A model generated the notes under the pieces. That model was not told the DNA's origin. It saw only the letters and a list, made by a program, of their open reading frames with translations, and ran no database searches. From the NCBI GenBank assembly GCA_014529385.2, contig CM043965.1, positions 65,073,190 through 65,137,189 on the forward strand: 64,000 bases of DNA, in the 5' to 3' direction. The position numbers were made by a program, and so were the translations under genes. Origin of the DNA: Adiantum capillus-veneris. Taxonomy: Eukaryota; Streptophyta; Polypodiopsida; Polypodiales; Pteridaceae. Each line of letters begins with the position of its first letter. Within the stretch, counting starts at the first letter, position 1. This document shows positions 1-10,101 of this stretch, piece after piece.

Positions 1-514
1 GAACTGAGAGAGAGAGAGAGAGACGACACGCGACACGGAGTGGCGGAATTCCACCCCAGAGAGTATTGGCCCCAAACCTTGGCACCCCTTTCGGTATTTC
101 TTTATATTGCATCAACACAGTACAAGCCGGTACTCCAGACTTTGCACCTTCTCCAGGAAGCATGCCAAAGAATGAGCCCTAGCCTCAGATTTAAAGGCAC
201 TTGGCATTAAAATCATTTACAGTGAAAAGCTTCAAACTCAAAAGCATCTGGTCCAAAAGCTGTCAGTGTACATCACGGAAATCCGTACAACTGCCATGTC
301 ATCACTGTCAGAGTGAACGCAGAAATCCGTACAATTTGCCATGTCAACAGTCCAATGTGAAATCCGGGTTTTCCGTATAGCCTGTCAGCGTGAATTCCAC
401 AGATCCGTACAGCTGCCAAGTCATCTCCTTCTACTGCTTCTGCTTCTTAGGGTTTAGGCCCCTCGGCCGGTAGCTCCGTTCTTAAGTGACTTGACACGTC
501 AGCAGTTTGTGACA
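1..514 (-). mobile_element. LTR of a gypsy E-type element, cut by the window edge
   Basis: Read on the minus strand this begins TGTCACAAAC at 514. It contains the block resembling GAAATACCGAAAGGGG that is shared with the other gypsy LTRs in the window (11.4, 18.3, 2.3 and 28.5 kb). A GA run lies at about 6-24. The sequence right of 514 shows no polypurine tract, so this is either the 5' LTR of an element extending left of the window or a solo LTR. Family assignment is by similarity to the LTR at 28382-28987. Confidence 0.6.
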
Positions 515-539
515 TGTGTACTTCAATGAGCTAAAGATG

Positions 540-1393
540 CATAAGAAACCTATACCTACTGTTGAGATTCGGTGTGCGGTGATTCAAGAGAATGGGATAG
601 TGCACAATAGAGTACGTAATGTACCTGAACAACAATCACAACATGTGGAAACCCCTCTTGTGTTAAGAAGAAAGAGTGGAACAACTTAATGTGCTCGAGT
701 TAAGGAGATCCACTTGGGTTTCTTATCCTCCTAAATGTTTTGTTCTATCTCTTAACTATGTGATGTTGACAGATTGCGGGGAGCCTTTATGCTATAAGGA
801 AGCTATGTCTGCAGATGATACGCTTAAGTGGCAATTGGCTATGTAATCAGAGATGAATTTTTGGAAGAAGAATGATACTTGGAACTTAGTACCTCTGAAA
901 AGAGCGCATGAACATTCTTCCTTGCAAATGGGTCTACCTGATGATTTTGATGGAATCTTTTCACCGATTGCGAAGATGATCACTCTTCGCTTGGTGCTTG
1001 CATTGGTAGCCATTGAGCAATGAGGATATGAAACTTAGTCAAATGGATGTCAAAACGGCATTCTTACATGGGGATCTTTATGAAGACGTTTATAAGCAAC
1101 AACCACAAGAGTTTGTTATTGAAGGTGAAGAAAAGATGGTTTCCAAACTTAGAAAGACTCTCTATAGGACAAAACAAGGATCCTGTCAATGGTTTCATAA
1201 GTTTGATGCTTCTATGAAGTCTCGAGGTTTTAGAAGGAGTGACGAAGATCGTTGCCTCTACACTAAAAAGCCTATTGATCTTGGTAGTCTTTTGATATTG
1301 ATCTTGTATGTAGATGATATGCTTATCGCTGAGAAAAGTACTAGCGAGATAGATGCATTGAAATCAAAAACCAATATGTCTCAAACCGTATAA
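540..1393 (+). pseudogene. Ty1/copia pol remnant (integrase tail and reverse transcriptase)
   Basis: The first 450 bases match, with many stops, the integrase C-terminus and reverse-transcriptase entry of copia elements; the same stretch recurs at 34113-34770. From about 1013 an open frame of 126 residues carries reverse-transcriptase motifs: QMDVKTAFLHGDL, then a fingers/palm segment, then the catalytic box LYVDDML near residue 100. The tRNA primer site, gag, protease and RNase H are all missing. It is a dead fragment with no LTR of its own visible. The strand and family are secure; the exact ends are approximate. Confidence 0.8.
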
Positions 1394-1395
1394 AA

Positions 1396-1611
1396 TTGCA
1401 GAAACTTCATTCCGCAAAGTTGTAGATCACAAAAAAAGGGTCAAGAATCGCAGGAATGGCTATTTTAACACGTCAAAACAGATCTATAAATATCTGTAGT
1501 TGTCAATACCATCACAGACTAATCGCTCACTAACCCTGATCTCATTCTTACTTATTGATACTATAGAGCAATAAGGAGCACACGCATAATGTGAGAATAA
1601 GCTCCATCAAA

Positions 1612-1668
<57 letters not shown>

Positions 1669-2105
1669 TTCAAAACCCTACTGTCTCAGCCCTTGCAACC
1701 CTTCTACATTGCACACCCATCCACAACTGGTACTAGAGCCGGAGTGAAGGCCTTGCATCATTGCAACGTTGTGGCGGAGAATACGGTGAAGCTGCAAAAT
1801 TTTCAGCTCTGTTTTGCAGCAATGATTTTCCTGAGTAAACAGGAGAATTTCAACTTAGTTCCACCAACCCTAATTGGAAACGTTGTAGTCTACAACCTTC
1901 TAGCTTGACATTTTTCCAAATTCCGCACTGATTTTGTTGTACGTTTGGTAAACTGCATGCATGTCATAGGTAACAGCTGTATATTTTTACAAATTTGTTT
2001 TGACCTGTAAAAACAGTTCGTTCTATGCCCATTCCCGCGACTTTGAACCGTTTCTTTGTGATCTACAACTCTGCAGAAGAAAGTTTTGCAAATTCTATAT
2101 GGTTT
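1396..2105. repeat. Imperfect inverted repeat around a TC-rich core
   Basis: The arm at about 1396-1515 matches the reverse complement of about 1975-2105 (shared core GTTGTAGATCACAAA, then a block around CGCAGGAATGG), roughly three quarters identical by eye. The spacer holds a TC tract and, near 1732, TGGTACTAGAGCC, which resembles a degenerate initiator-Met primer site after an LTR end. This may be a copia LTR with inverted flanks or a foldback element. No protein-coding content is recognised. Confidence 0.4.
1613..1664. repeat. (TC)n microsatellite
   Basis: About 26 uninterrupted TC units. Its position, shortly before a primer-site-like sequence, parallels the TC tract in the LTR at 25899-26324. 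Confidence 0.95.
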
Positions 2106-2164
2106 GAGAGACATCGGCTGACCGGCTGCAAGGTGTTCTAGAAGTTGTAGATGCTTTTGTGAAG

Positions 2165-2688
2165 TGTAACAGGCTTGGACACTCCAAGTGAGAAGTCAAT
2201 AGCAACACACAAACACAAACTTCAAAACCACTAAACTTTAGTAGAGAGAGAGAGAGAGAGAGTCGACACTGCACGGCGGAGTTCCGCGCCCAAAATCACT
2301 GGCCCCAAAGACTAGCGTTCCCTTTCGGTATTTCTTTATTAATGATGATCATTGCAAAGTACAACTCCCGAGGGTCCTCTGCTCTCAGACTCTAAGTCTA
2401 GATCACCGATCTCTAACATATGTCGAGATGCACTAAGTTCAAATCACATTCATTCTTCATTCACTTAGCCATCACATCGAGATCTCACTCATCTCTAACA
2501 GATGTCTAGATGCACTAAGTTCCAATCATTCATCACACAAATGTTGCAGACATTTCATCTTTCTCTACATATCTCTAACAATACACACATGAAAAAGCAC
2601 ATGTTTTCAGCTCAATCGAAGAAATTTCCAATCCAGTGCACATAGTTCATAAAGTCATTCCGCAAAATACTATCAGCCCATCAATACC
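2165..2688 (-). mobile_element. Gypsy D 3' LTR fragment and 3' untranslated region
   Basis: The left boundary TGTAACAGGCTTGG matches the LTR boundary at 28382 (TGTAACAGACTTGG). The GA tract at 2241-2262 and the block around CCCTTTCGGTATTTC follow as in that LTR. Similarity fades after about 2400, and the rest (to the chromodomain remnant at 2689) corresponds to the 3' untranslated region of gypsy E at 29004-29495. U3 therefore appears deleted. Confidence 0.6.
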
Positions 2689-2935
2689 CTAAAATCTCAA
2701 AGAGAAATTGATGACTTTATTCAATCTAGACAATCTGTGACAAAGAAGTAGCGTGGCTCCCCTCTTGTGCAATCCGCATCGAACCAGATTCAACCTTGCT
2801 GATTCATCGGTAACTTTTGGCATAGACACTGCTAATAGCCCAAAACCTTCAAGATACAGCTCTCTCTGAAGAAAATTTGTGAGGTTCTCTTTCTCCATCC
2901 ACTTTGCATCGAGGGCCAAAAAGTACCCTCGACCA
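2689..2935 (-). pseudogene. Gypsy D chromodomain remnant (integrase C-terminal tail)
   Basis: The minus-strand frame contains LDAKWMEKENL and LYLEGFGLL. These align with the end of the integrase-chromodomain protein of gypsy A (DAKWMEEHELSES, LYLEAFGIQ at 16.7 kb). In chromoviruses this tail follows the integrase and is thought to steer integration. Upstream of about 2935 the similarity stops, so only the last ~25 residues of the domain plus a diverged tail survive. It precedes the 3' LTR in the order expected for a minus-strand element. Confidence 0.65.
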
Positions 2936-3349
2936 AATTATCCGGTGGACCTAGCTTACCTTTCTATTCTTTTCTTATGCCCTTTGACCTATTGGTAGCC
3001 CTTCTAGCCTCCTAGTCCTTGGCACCTCAATCTAGATCTGGGGAATTCTCTGATCTACCAGCTGATTCCCTTTCCTTTCTTTCCTAGAGTCCTAGGACCT
3101 GTGGGTAGCTTCGCTAGCCTCCCCTGTCCATTGGCACGTCAGTCTCAATCATCAAAACCCTGACACGCACTATCATCTCATCCCCTTTCTTCTCCGGAAT
3201 CCTCTAATGAACTTGCATCCGGTTCCCTTAGTTCGTCAGAACCCTCGGATGCGCCACCATCTAATTTTCTTATTGCTGTAGAATCCTATGATGAGCCATC
3301 ATCTAGTTCCCTTGATTCATTCTCTTCACTAGCAGACTCTTGCCCTGTT
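2936..3349. other. No gene recognised; imperfect ~115-bp duplication
   Basis: The stretch holds two diverged copies (about 2953-3034 and 3069-3155) sharing blocks such as GGTAGC...CTAGCCTCC and TTGGCAC. A Ser-rich open stretch without an ATG runs through about 3164-3460 on the plus strand but merges into LTR-like sequence. I see no recognisable gene. Confidence 0.4.
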
Positions 3350-3815
3350 GAAGTGGATACTATCCGAACTCAGGCCATTGCCAAATTTCAGCCAGCGTTT
3401 TCAGATTTCATCCATCAGCATCTTTGCATAGCCTTGTCGTTGCCGTCGTCACCGGCATAGTTGCAGAATTCAGCCCTAGGACAGCGCTCGGTTTTCATCG
3501 TCAAGTACCACAGCATCTAGAAGCATTGTACTAGACCTTTGTGCAATCTAAAGCAAATACCTCTCTAGCAATAGAGAGGGGGGCCCTTGGAGGGGGATTT
3601 GGGACCCCATCTAGTGTTATCTCTTCTCTCTCTCTTTAGCACTCTCTTGCACTCTCACTCACAGTTTGCATTCCACTCTCTTGTTTTGGTCATTGCAAAT
3701 TCTCTCGGCAAGGAAGGCTCTCCCTTCTTCTAAGGTAAAAGGAACCTTGAGCACCCACCGATCACTCATCCTGAGCTTACACCATCATTCACTTTTGTTG
3801 CACATTACAACACTC
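3350..3815 (+). mobile_element. Diverged LTR fragment of the gypsy C family
   Basis: The plus strand resembles the reverse complement of the LTR at 21268-22396. Shared blocks include TTTGTGCAATC, AGAGAGGGG with GCCCTTGGAGG, GGAAGGCTCTCCCTTC and AAGGAACCTTG, ending GTTGCACATTACA like the family's GCACCTTACA end. Its orientation is opposite to gypsy C. No internal region is attached, so this is a solo or truncated LTR. Confidence 0.55.
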
Positions 3816-3869
3816 GCAAATAAGTATTCCAAAACCTCTGACAGTAGGCATCCAATGTATCTTTCTTAG

Positions 3870-4239
3870 TCATTCTCAAGTGATGCCAAGCCATGATGAC
3901 ATCTCTTTAATATTATTCGTCTGATATCCAAGTTGACGTGAAAATTTTCTTGAAATTTAACCACGTCGCAGGTGCTTCTCTGCGTAACAACAGAGTAGAC
4001 CACCATGTTTGTGTATTTTCTTTTAAGTAAGATGCCACCCTTCGCACCTTGGAGTGTTCCGTGAACCAACCTCCAGAGGAGGCGACATCAAACTGTTGTA
4101 TAAACTCAAGAGCTCGATGGGTGTCCTGGTAGCCTGAAAACGTCTCAAACCTAACGGCCTGCTGACCCCAACTATGTGCACGTGACATCCCCTCCTGCTT
4201 AAGGTGAGATACAGATACCGAACTCCATGCACGCCATAA
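3870..4239 (-). pseudogene. Gypsy D gag, C-terminal part
   Basis: The minus-strand frame reads VRFETFSGYQDTHRALEFIQQ, then KVRRVASYL and TWWSTLL, then PATWLNFKKIF. This is the retrotransposon gag (capsid) signature also seen in gypsy A at 12.6-12.8 kb (FSTFSGFEDKTKALTFLQQ, TWWTTLL, PATWVYFKQMF). It ends at position 4239, exactly where the copia 1 LTR begins. The adjoining gag segment should therefore resume right of copia 1 at 23365. Part of the open frame seen here continues artificially into the LTR's GA tract. Confidence 0.75.
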
Positions 4240-4298
4240 TGAAGAAGCGCTAGCAACAGGAAGAGGTAGCGCTGGCTGTTTGTTGCAAACGACAAACG

Positions 4299-4350
<52 letters not shown>

Positions 4351-4510
4351 CGTCCGCAAGTTGGGTAGCGTGATCGATAATATCACACGTCTTATTTTTT
4401 ATGTTATATGAAAACAAGTATGAGGGTCACTTAAAGTGCCCCTAGGGGTGGTCCACACCCAAAGAATAAAAATAAGTACAAGAGTGGCCAGAGAGCCTTT
4501 AGACCCAACA
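4240..4510 (-). repeat. Copia 1 3' LTR
   Basis: 271 bp, minus strand TGTTGGGTCT...CTTCTTCA. A GA tract lies at 4301-4347. It follows the polypurine stretch AAGTGGGAGGT, seen in reverse complement at about 4511-4521. It aligns end to end with the LTR at 23092-23364, differing at many scattered sites and in tract length. Confidence 0.85.
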
Positions 4511-5707
4511 ACCTCCCACTTAAAGGCCCGATGTGGTACCTTTACGTAACTCCCACTAAGTGTAAGCAATGTTGATGTTGTGTCTTAGCAAGACACTTAG
4601 TGAGAACATTTGCGGGGTTATCCTGTGTTTTGACCTTTGTCAGTGTGACAAGGCCATCTTTCAACACCTAACATATAAATGGTACCGCCCATCAATGTGT
4701 TTGGTACGAGCATGGAACATTGCATTTTTAGCCAGGCATACAGCACTCTTAACTATCACAGCCAAGCATTGGAGCATGAGCTAGAAGACCAAAAGTCCTC
4801 ACAAGATAGGAAAGCCAAATGGCTTCTTTTTAATCCTCTGTGACTGAAATATATTCAGCCTCTGTAGTGCTCAACGCAGCAATCGTTTGCAATCTTGAAC
4901 ACCAAGAAATAGCTCCACCAGCCAATGTAAAGACATAACCATTGGTAGATTTCCAAGTGTCAAGATCACCTGCCATGTTCGAATCACAGAATCTCCGCAC
5001 AAACAATGTACCCTTTCCATAACATATGCATGTGTCCTGTGTACCTTTCAAGTACCTGAAAATGCTCTTCACTACTTTCCAATGTGGTTTGCCAAGATTA
5101 GACATAAACCTGCTAACAACTCCCATTGCATAAGCAATATCCAGTCGTGTAGCAACCATGGCATACATCAAAGACCCACACGTTGATGCATAAGGAATAC
5201 CTTTTATATCATGGGCAGCTGCAGCATCTTTTGGGCAATCATGCTTGCTAAGCTTTGTGTGTGGAGGTAATGGCACACCAAGAGGCTTAGCATCAGCCAT
5301 ATTAAATCTCTCAAGCACCTTTTTGATGTTCTTGTCTTGAGAAAGGAATAAAAGACGCTTCTTTCTATCCCTTGCAATGCGCATACCCAAAATATGTTCA
5401 GCTGCACCCAAATCTTTCATAGAGGAGGCTGAGTTTAACTCCTTTTTCAAAGCATTCAAAGTTTCCTTATGCTTGCCTGCAATCAGTATATCATCCACAT
5501 ATATGCATGACTGCGCTTGAATCCATGGTTAAGCATAAAAGTATCAAACATTTTGTACCACTGCCTAGGGGCTTGTTTCAGCCCATACAAGTTGCGTTTC
5601 AGTTTGTAGACCAAATGCTCTTTCCTTGGAATGACAAAGCCCTCAGGCTGCAGCATGTATAACTCCTTATCCAAGTCACCATGTAAGAAAGCAATAATTA
5701 CATTCAT
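4511..5707 (-). pseudogene. Copia 1 reverse transcriptase and RNase H
   Basis: Two overlapping frames cover the polymerase: 5707-5483 with AFLHGDLDKELYMLQPEG and LYGLKQAPRQWY, then 5498-4830 starting at the catalytic box (MDDILIAGK). The RNase H region follows with DSNMAGDLD, SWCSRLQ and STTEAEYISV. Between the two frames a shift removes the tyrosine-valine of the usual YVDD box from a continuous frame. Left of 4830 the RNase H tail (KTKHIDGRYH-like and NPANVLTK-like stretches) persists only across frameshifts. The 3' LTR follows directly. Confidence 0.85.
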
Positions 5708-5969
5708 TTGATCGACTCAAAATCCAAGAGAGCACATAAAGCAAACAAAACCCAAAGTGTAGTCATCTTCACCACAGGGGATAAGATCTCTTGAAAGTCT
5801 ATGCCTTCCTTCTATGCATAACCCTTAGCAACCAAACGTGCTTTGTACTTGGGTTTGTCATCAACACATTTGACCTTATAAACTCACTTGTTAGGAATAG
5901 TCTTCCTACCTTTGGGCAAAGGCACAAGCTCCCATGTGATGTTTGCATACAGTGACTACATCCCAGATT

Positions 5970-7642
5970 TCATAGCAAGCTCCCACTTACTTTTGTCTGC
6001 ACAAGACTGAGCCTCTTTGATGTAAGAGGCTCCCCTTCATCTGTCAACAAAATGCAACCCATAGATGGTTGAAACCTCTGTGGTTGCCTTCTAACACGTG
6101 TAGACCTTCTCACCCAATGATCTGCATCAACTAGCAATGAGTCTACATCGTCCAGAATGTGCACACCATCAATTGGCGGTTGATTTTCAGCATTACCTCA
6201 CTGCAGTAATTCATTTTCAACATGCTGGTCATGTGGTATAATCCCATTTAGGGCATCTATTTGTTGTCCGTTGTCTTTTGGCAATTGCACAATAGGTTGC
6301 TGCTTATTTTCGGCATCAAAAGGAGTCGAATTTGCAGCCAAAGGTGGCTTTATGGCTGGCTGATTTTGCTAAAATTTGACCTTCTTTTTGTCAATGTCTA
6401 CATGTGTAGCATTTTTCAGCAATTTAACCTCATTGAAAACTACATGTATTGAGGTATCCAAACTCGGTAATCCATCTCTCCCTCATCTCCATATTTCATG
6501 AAGATGCCCTTGATAGATTTCATATCAAGTTTGGTCCTCTGATCAACAGGTACATACACAAAAGTATCGCAACCAAAAACTCGTAAATGGTCATATGAAG
6601 CCGGTTTGCCAAACCAAACCTCTTCAAGGATGCCATTATCTAACGCACGATTCGGAGAGCGATTGTGCACATGAACTGCAGTTTTAAGATCCTCTTCCCA
6701 AAACTCTTGAGGGATGTTAGCCGTGGACAACATGCACCTCTCTCTCACAAATTGTGCGATTATATCTTTCAACCACACCATTAGATGATGGATTATAAGG
6801 GGTTGTCAATTCCCGCTTAATACCATACATCTCACAAAAACTGTTAAACTCACGTGATACATACTCTCCTTCATTATCCGTCCTAATAGCTTTTAACTTC
6901 AAGCCCTTTTGTGTGGTCACAAATGCATTAAACTTTTTGAATGATTCAAGTACATCACTTTTAATTTTAGTACATACACCCATGTCTTTCTACTGTGATC
7001 ATCAATGAAAGACACAAAGTACTGTGCACCTCCATGTGAATTCACAGGCATAGTGCAAACATTAGAATGTACTAAATCAAGAGCATGCAATTTGCAAGCG
7101 ACACCAGAGGAATAAGAGAACTTCACTTGCTTTCCATAGATACAATCATTACAAAAATCAAGGCCAGGGCCTTTTACATTAAACTTTCCCAAAGAGGATA
7201 GAACATAAAACCCTTTTTCACTCATATGGCCAAGCCTTTTGTACCAAAGCTCCTTGTGAGAATGAACTTCAGCCACAGCCAAAAACTTGTCGAGTAATGG
7301 CTTGCAATGTAAATAATAAAGACTTCCCTTCTTGCTGCCCTTTACAATCAGCATAGAGCCTTTAAGCACTTTCCAAGAGCCACCACCAAACATAGTGTGA
7401 TAACCCTTCACATCTAGCTGCCCAACCGAAAGTAGACTTTTCTTGATGCCAAGTACATACCTAACATCATGCAAAATCAGCTCTTGACCATTTTCAAGCG
7501 CCAAGTGTATAGTGCCAACGCCCTCAATCTCACAAGCATGGTTATTGCCCAAATATACTTTACCCAGACTATTTGTATGTATGAAGCAAAAGACTCCCAA
7601 GGTGGAGTAATATGAAACGAGGAACCACTGTCTACTATCCAT
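5970..7642 (-). pseudogene. Copia 1 protease end and integrase
   Basis: The minus-strand frame from 7642 starts at the damaged protease, then the pre-integrase zinc finger (LWYKRLGHM ... CNDCIYGKQ) and the first catalytic region (DLVHSN, FIDDHSRKTWVYVLK). A shifted frame at 6983-6717 carries the second Asp (RTDNEGEYVS) and the Glu (NGVVERYNR). A third at 6781-6440 continues to FGCDTFVYVP and KGIFMKYG. The tail at 6164-5970 has RRSTRVRRQPQRF. In the first box the usual HSD(L) reads HSNV, so the first catalytic Asp is replaced by Asn. At least three frame breaks make it inactive. Confidence 0.8.
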
Positions 7643-7676
7643 GACAAGCCATCCTATGCTGAAAGTAATGCATCAA

Positions 7677-8684
7677 TTACCTCTGGTTTTGTGATATCAT
7701 ATCACTGGCCATTTTCACAATATCATCATGACGGCATGAGTCAACAACAAGTGCATCATCCGTATCAACAATTTCTTCAATGACAACACTCGAAGCAACA
7801 TTTGCCTTCGCAACTTCTTTGGAAGAAGAGTCACGATCATCACTTTTAGCATCACTAGAATCCTTCTTCTTCTTGCCCTGCTCCTTCTTTCTTTCAAGTT
7901 CCTGCTCGTAGTACCTACAATCGGGCTTTTTACGCCCTTTGCATCCACATTGATAGCATGTAACATCTTGGGACTTACCCCTACTCTTACTCCTGTTCTT
8001 GTCTTTATTGTTTGCATTATTCTTCTTTTCAGATCTGCCTCTTACATTATACGCTGGCCTACTGCTTTCACCGCTGGTCTTTCTTCTAATCTCTTCATTG
8101 AGAATAGAACCACGTACACCATCAAATGTCAAAGCAACATTGTTGCTCAAAGAGAGAACCAAAGCTTCCCAACTGTCAGGCAAAGTCATCAATAAGAAGA
8201 TAGCCTTGAGCTTATCACCAAAAGGCTGCAAACCAGAATCTTGCAATTGACTCAAGACACCTATGAAAGCACTCAAGTGTTCAGATGCAAGCTTGGACTC
8301 ATCCAACTCTATGTTTACAAGCTTTCGTATCAGATACACTTGACTCACAAGAGTTGTGTTCTCATACACATTTGTCAATTTCTTCCAGATAGCATAAGCA
8401 ATGTCAAGACGCTTAATATCCGTGAGCACATCATCAAACACCGCCATCTTGATATAAGCAATTGCTTTCTTGTTAAGCCTAGCCCAATCTTCATCTGACA
8501 AAGCTATAGGCTTCACTTCTAAAAGTGCATCATCGCAATCTTTCAAGAATAGGATTCCCTGCATTCTATCTTTCCACAAGTCAAAGCCAGAGCCGTCAAA
8601 CCTTTTGATTTCAAGGAGAGACTTCGACTCACTGCCTATAGACGCATTAGAGGTCATTTCGGTGCAAAAAGACTCAAAATTCAA
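7677..8684 (-). CDS. Copia 1 gag polyprotein (nearly intact frame)
   Basis: A 335-residue frame from the ATG at 8684. The N-terminal half is the copia capsid (UBN2-like) region with IKRFDGSGFDLWKDRM near residue 27 and the leucine-rich segment ending LPDSWEALVLSLS. A basic stretch leads to a zinc-knuckle-like CYQCGCKGRKKPDC near residue 242, where the usual histidine is replaced by lysine, so metal binding is doubtful. A Lys/Ser/Asp-rich spacer follows and the frame ends before the protease. Gag would package element RNA in cytoplasmic particles. Upstream to 8787 is the leader, interrupted there by gypsy C. Confidence 0.75.
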   Translation of the reverse strand: MNFESFCTEMTSNASIGSESKSLLEIKRFDGSGFDLWKDRMQGILFLKDCDDALLEVKPIALSDEDWARLNKKAIAYIKMAVFDDVLTDIKRLDIAYAIWKKLTNVYENTTLVSQVYLIRKLVNIELDESKLASEHLSAFIGVLSQLQDSGLQPFGDKLKAIFLLMTLPDSWEALVLSLSNNVALTFDGVRGSILNEEIRRKTSGESSRPAYNVRGRSEKKNNANNKDKNRSKSRGKSQDVTCYQCGCKGRKKPDCRYYEQELERKKEQGKKKKDSSDAKSDDRDSSSKEVAKANVASSVVIEEIVDTDDALVVDSCRHDDIVKMASDMISQNQR

Positions 8685-8787
8685 TGCTGTATTTTTCTGA
8701 CAGCAGGCTAAAAACTAAGATTTTAGCCTCCTACGGGCTCAATACTCAGTGTCGAGGAGCAAGGGATGGTAATACTGTGTTACCAAC

Positions 8788-9387
8788 TGTAAGGTGCAAC
8801 GGAAACGAATGTTGAACTTTGCTCAAGATAAGTGCTCCGAGCTGTGCCCAAGGTTCCTTTTTCTTAGGGAAGGGAGAGCCTTCCGTTCTTTAATGAGAGA
8901 GTGCAAGTGATCACAAACAAAGTGAATAGACACTCTGCGTGAAGGTGCTGAGACTGAGAGATAGAGAGAGAGGAGAATACGACACCAGGGATGTTGTAAA
9001 ACCCTCCTCCAAGGGCCCCTCTCTCGATGGCGAGAGAGGTCTACGCTATTGATTGCACAAATCTGGTACAAGTGTAGATTGAAGCTAAATGATGCAAATG
9101 CGGGAGACTGAATGCTTTGAAGACGGCAGTGTTGACGACGACGACCTCTATCTCTGTTGTGGACTTGAAGGCTGAAACGCTTGACTGCTTGCTAGTTCCA
9201 AAAACGCTAATGGCTGTTACACGCTGATTCTGCTACTGTTTTTGTCGCTGAATTTCTGCTGAAAACGCTGGTCTAGTGGTGCTGAAAACGCTGCTCTAAA
9301 ACGCTGTCCTGATGGTGCTGCAATGCTGCTGCAGAAACGCTGTCTTGCTCGTTGTAATGCTGCTGCAGAATCACTGTCTTGCTGGCT
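8788..9387 (-). repeat. Gypsy C 3' LTR, U3-truncated
   Basis: Matches the first ~600 bases of the complete LTR at 21268-22396 from TGTAAGGTGCA onward. It includes AGAGAGAGG beside GGGCCCCTCTC and the CTG-rich minisatellite (repeats of GCTGCAGAA and CTGTCTTGCTGG). At about 9388 it changes abruptly into RNase H coding sequence, the scar of an internal deletion. Confidence 0.8.
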
Positions 9388-10101
9388 GTACAAAAAATGC
9401 TTGAATGACAGACAACAGTTCTTTATCATAAACTAAATAACTCTTTTCTGCACTATTGAGCTTCCGGCTAAGGAAAGCTATAGGACAACCATGTTGCTGA
9501 AGCACAGCGCCGATGGCCACATTGCTCGCATCCATTAAAGGGGTCATCCCAAGAGGCAAGGATAAGACATGGTGCTTCTGTCACCGCAACCTTGAGAGCT
9601 ACGAAAGCCTCAATGGCTGCATCGAGCAAGCCTACGCGCTGACGGCGAGTCTTTACCCCTTTCAAAACATCAGTCATAGGTGCGGCAATGCGTGTAAAAT
9701 TCTCTATGTGCAAACTATATGCTTGACACAAACCAAGAAAAGAACGCACATCATATGCAGTTTTGGGCAAATCCCAATTACGTACTTGTTCCACCTTCGC
9801 GGGATCTAGCTTGACGCCTTCTGCAGAAATGATATAACCCAGATAAGTGACTTCAGTAAGAAAAATTCAGACTTCTTAGCTGCAATGTACAACTGACACT
9901 CATCCAAACGGGTTAGTATCCTTTCGACATCCTTTTCATGTTGTTCCCACGATGCAAAAAAAATGAGAATATCATCCAAAAAGATGAACACACATACACC
10001 GACCATATTGCCGAAACCGCCTACCATGAGACGATTAAATGTACCCACGGGACCTGTCAATCCAAAAGGCATAACAACATACTCCCATTGCCCTCGCTCG
10101 G
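9388..10101 (-). pseudogene. Gypsy C reverse transcriptase (C-terminal half) and RNase H start
   Basis: The minus frame from 10096 reads QWEYVVMPFGLTG, then the catalytic palm FIFLDDILIF, then the thumb. A shifted frame at 9794-9468 has DVRSFLGLCQAY. RNase H begins DASNVAIGAVLQQ and LVYDKELLSVIQAF, and breaks off at the LTR fusion near 9388. It continues the reverse-transcriptase half at 18499-18720; the two were separated by the gypsy A insertion. Confidence 0.85.
10097..10101. other. Target-site duplication of gypsy A, left copy
   Basis: CTCGG lies immediately left of the LTR. An identical CTCGG lies at 18499-18503, immediately right of the 3' LTR. Read on the minus strand it falls inside gypsy C's codons for the segment after KTAFRTE. 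Confidence 0.95.

Noticed and set aside
3164-3460. Ser-rich plus-strand open stretch (ESSNELASGSLSSSEPSDA)
   Set aside because: It has no ATG and runs into sequence aligning with the gypsy C LTR, so it is more likely non-coding LTR U3.
4023-4295. 90-codon minus-strand frame overlapping gypsy D gag
   Set aside because: It is a shadow of the gag frame. The motif-bearing frame is the other one.
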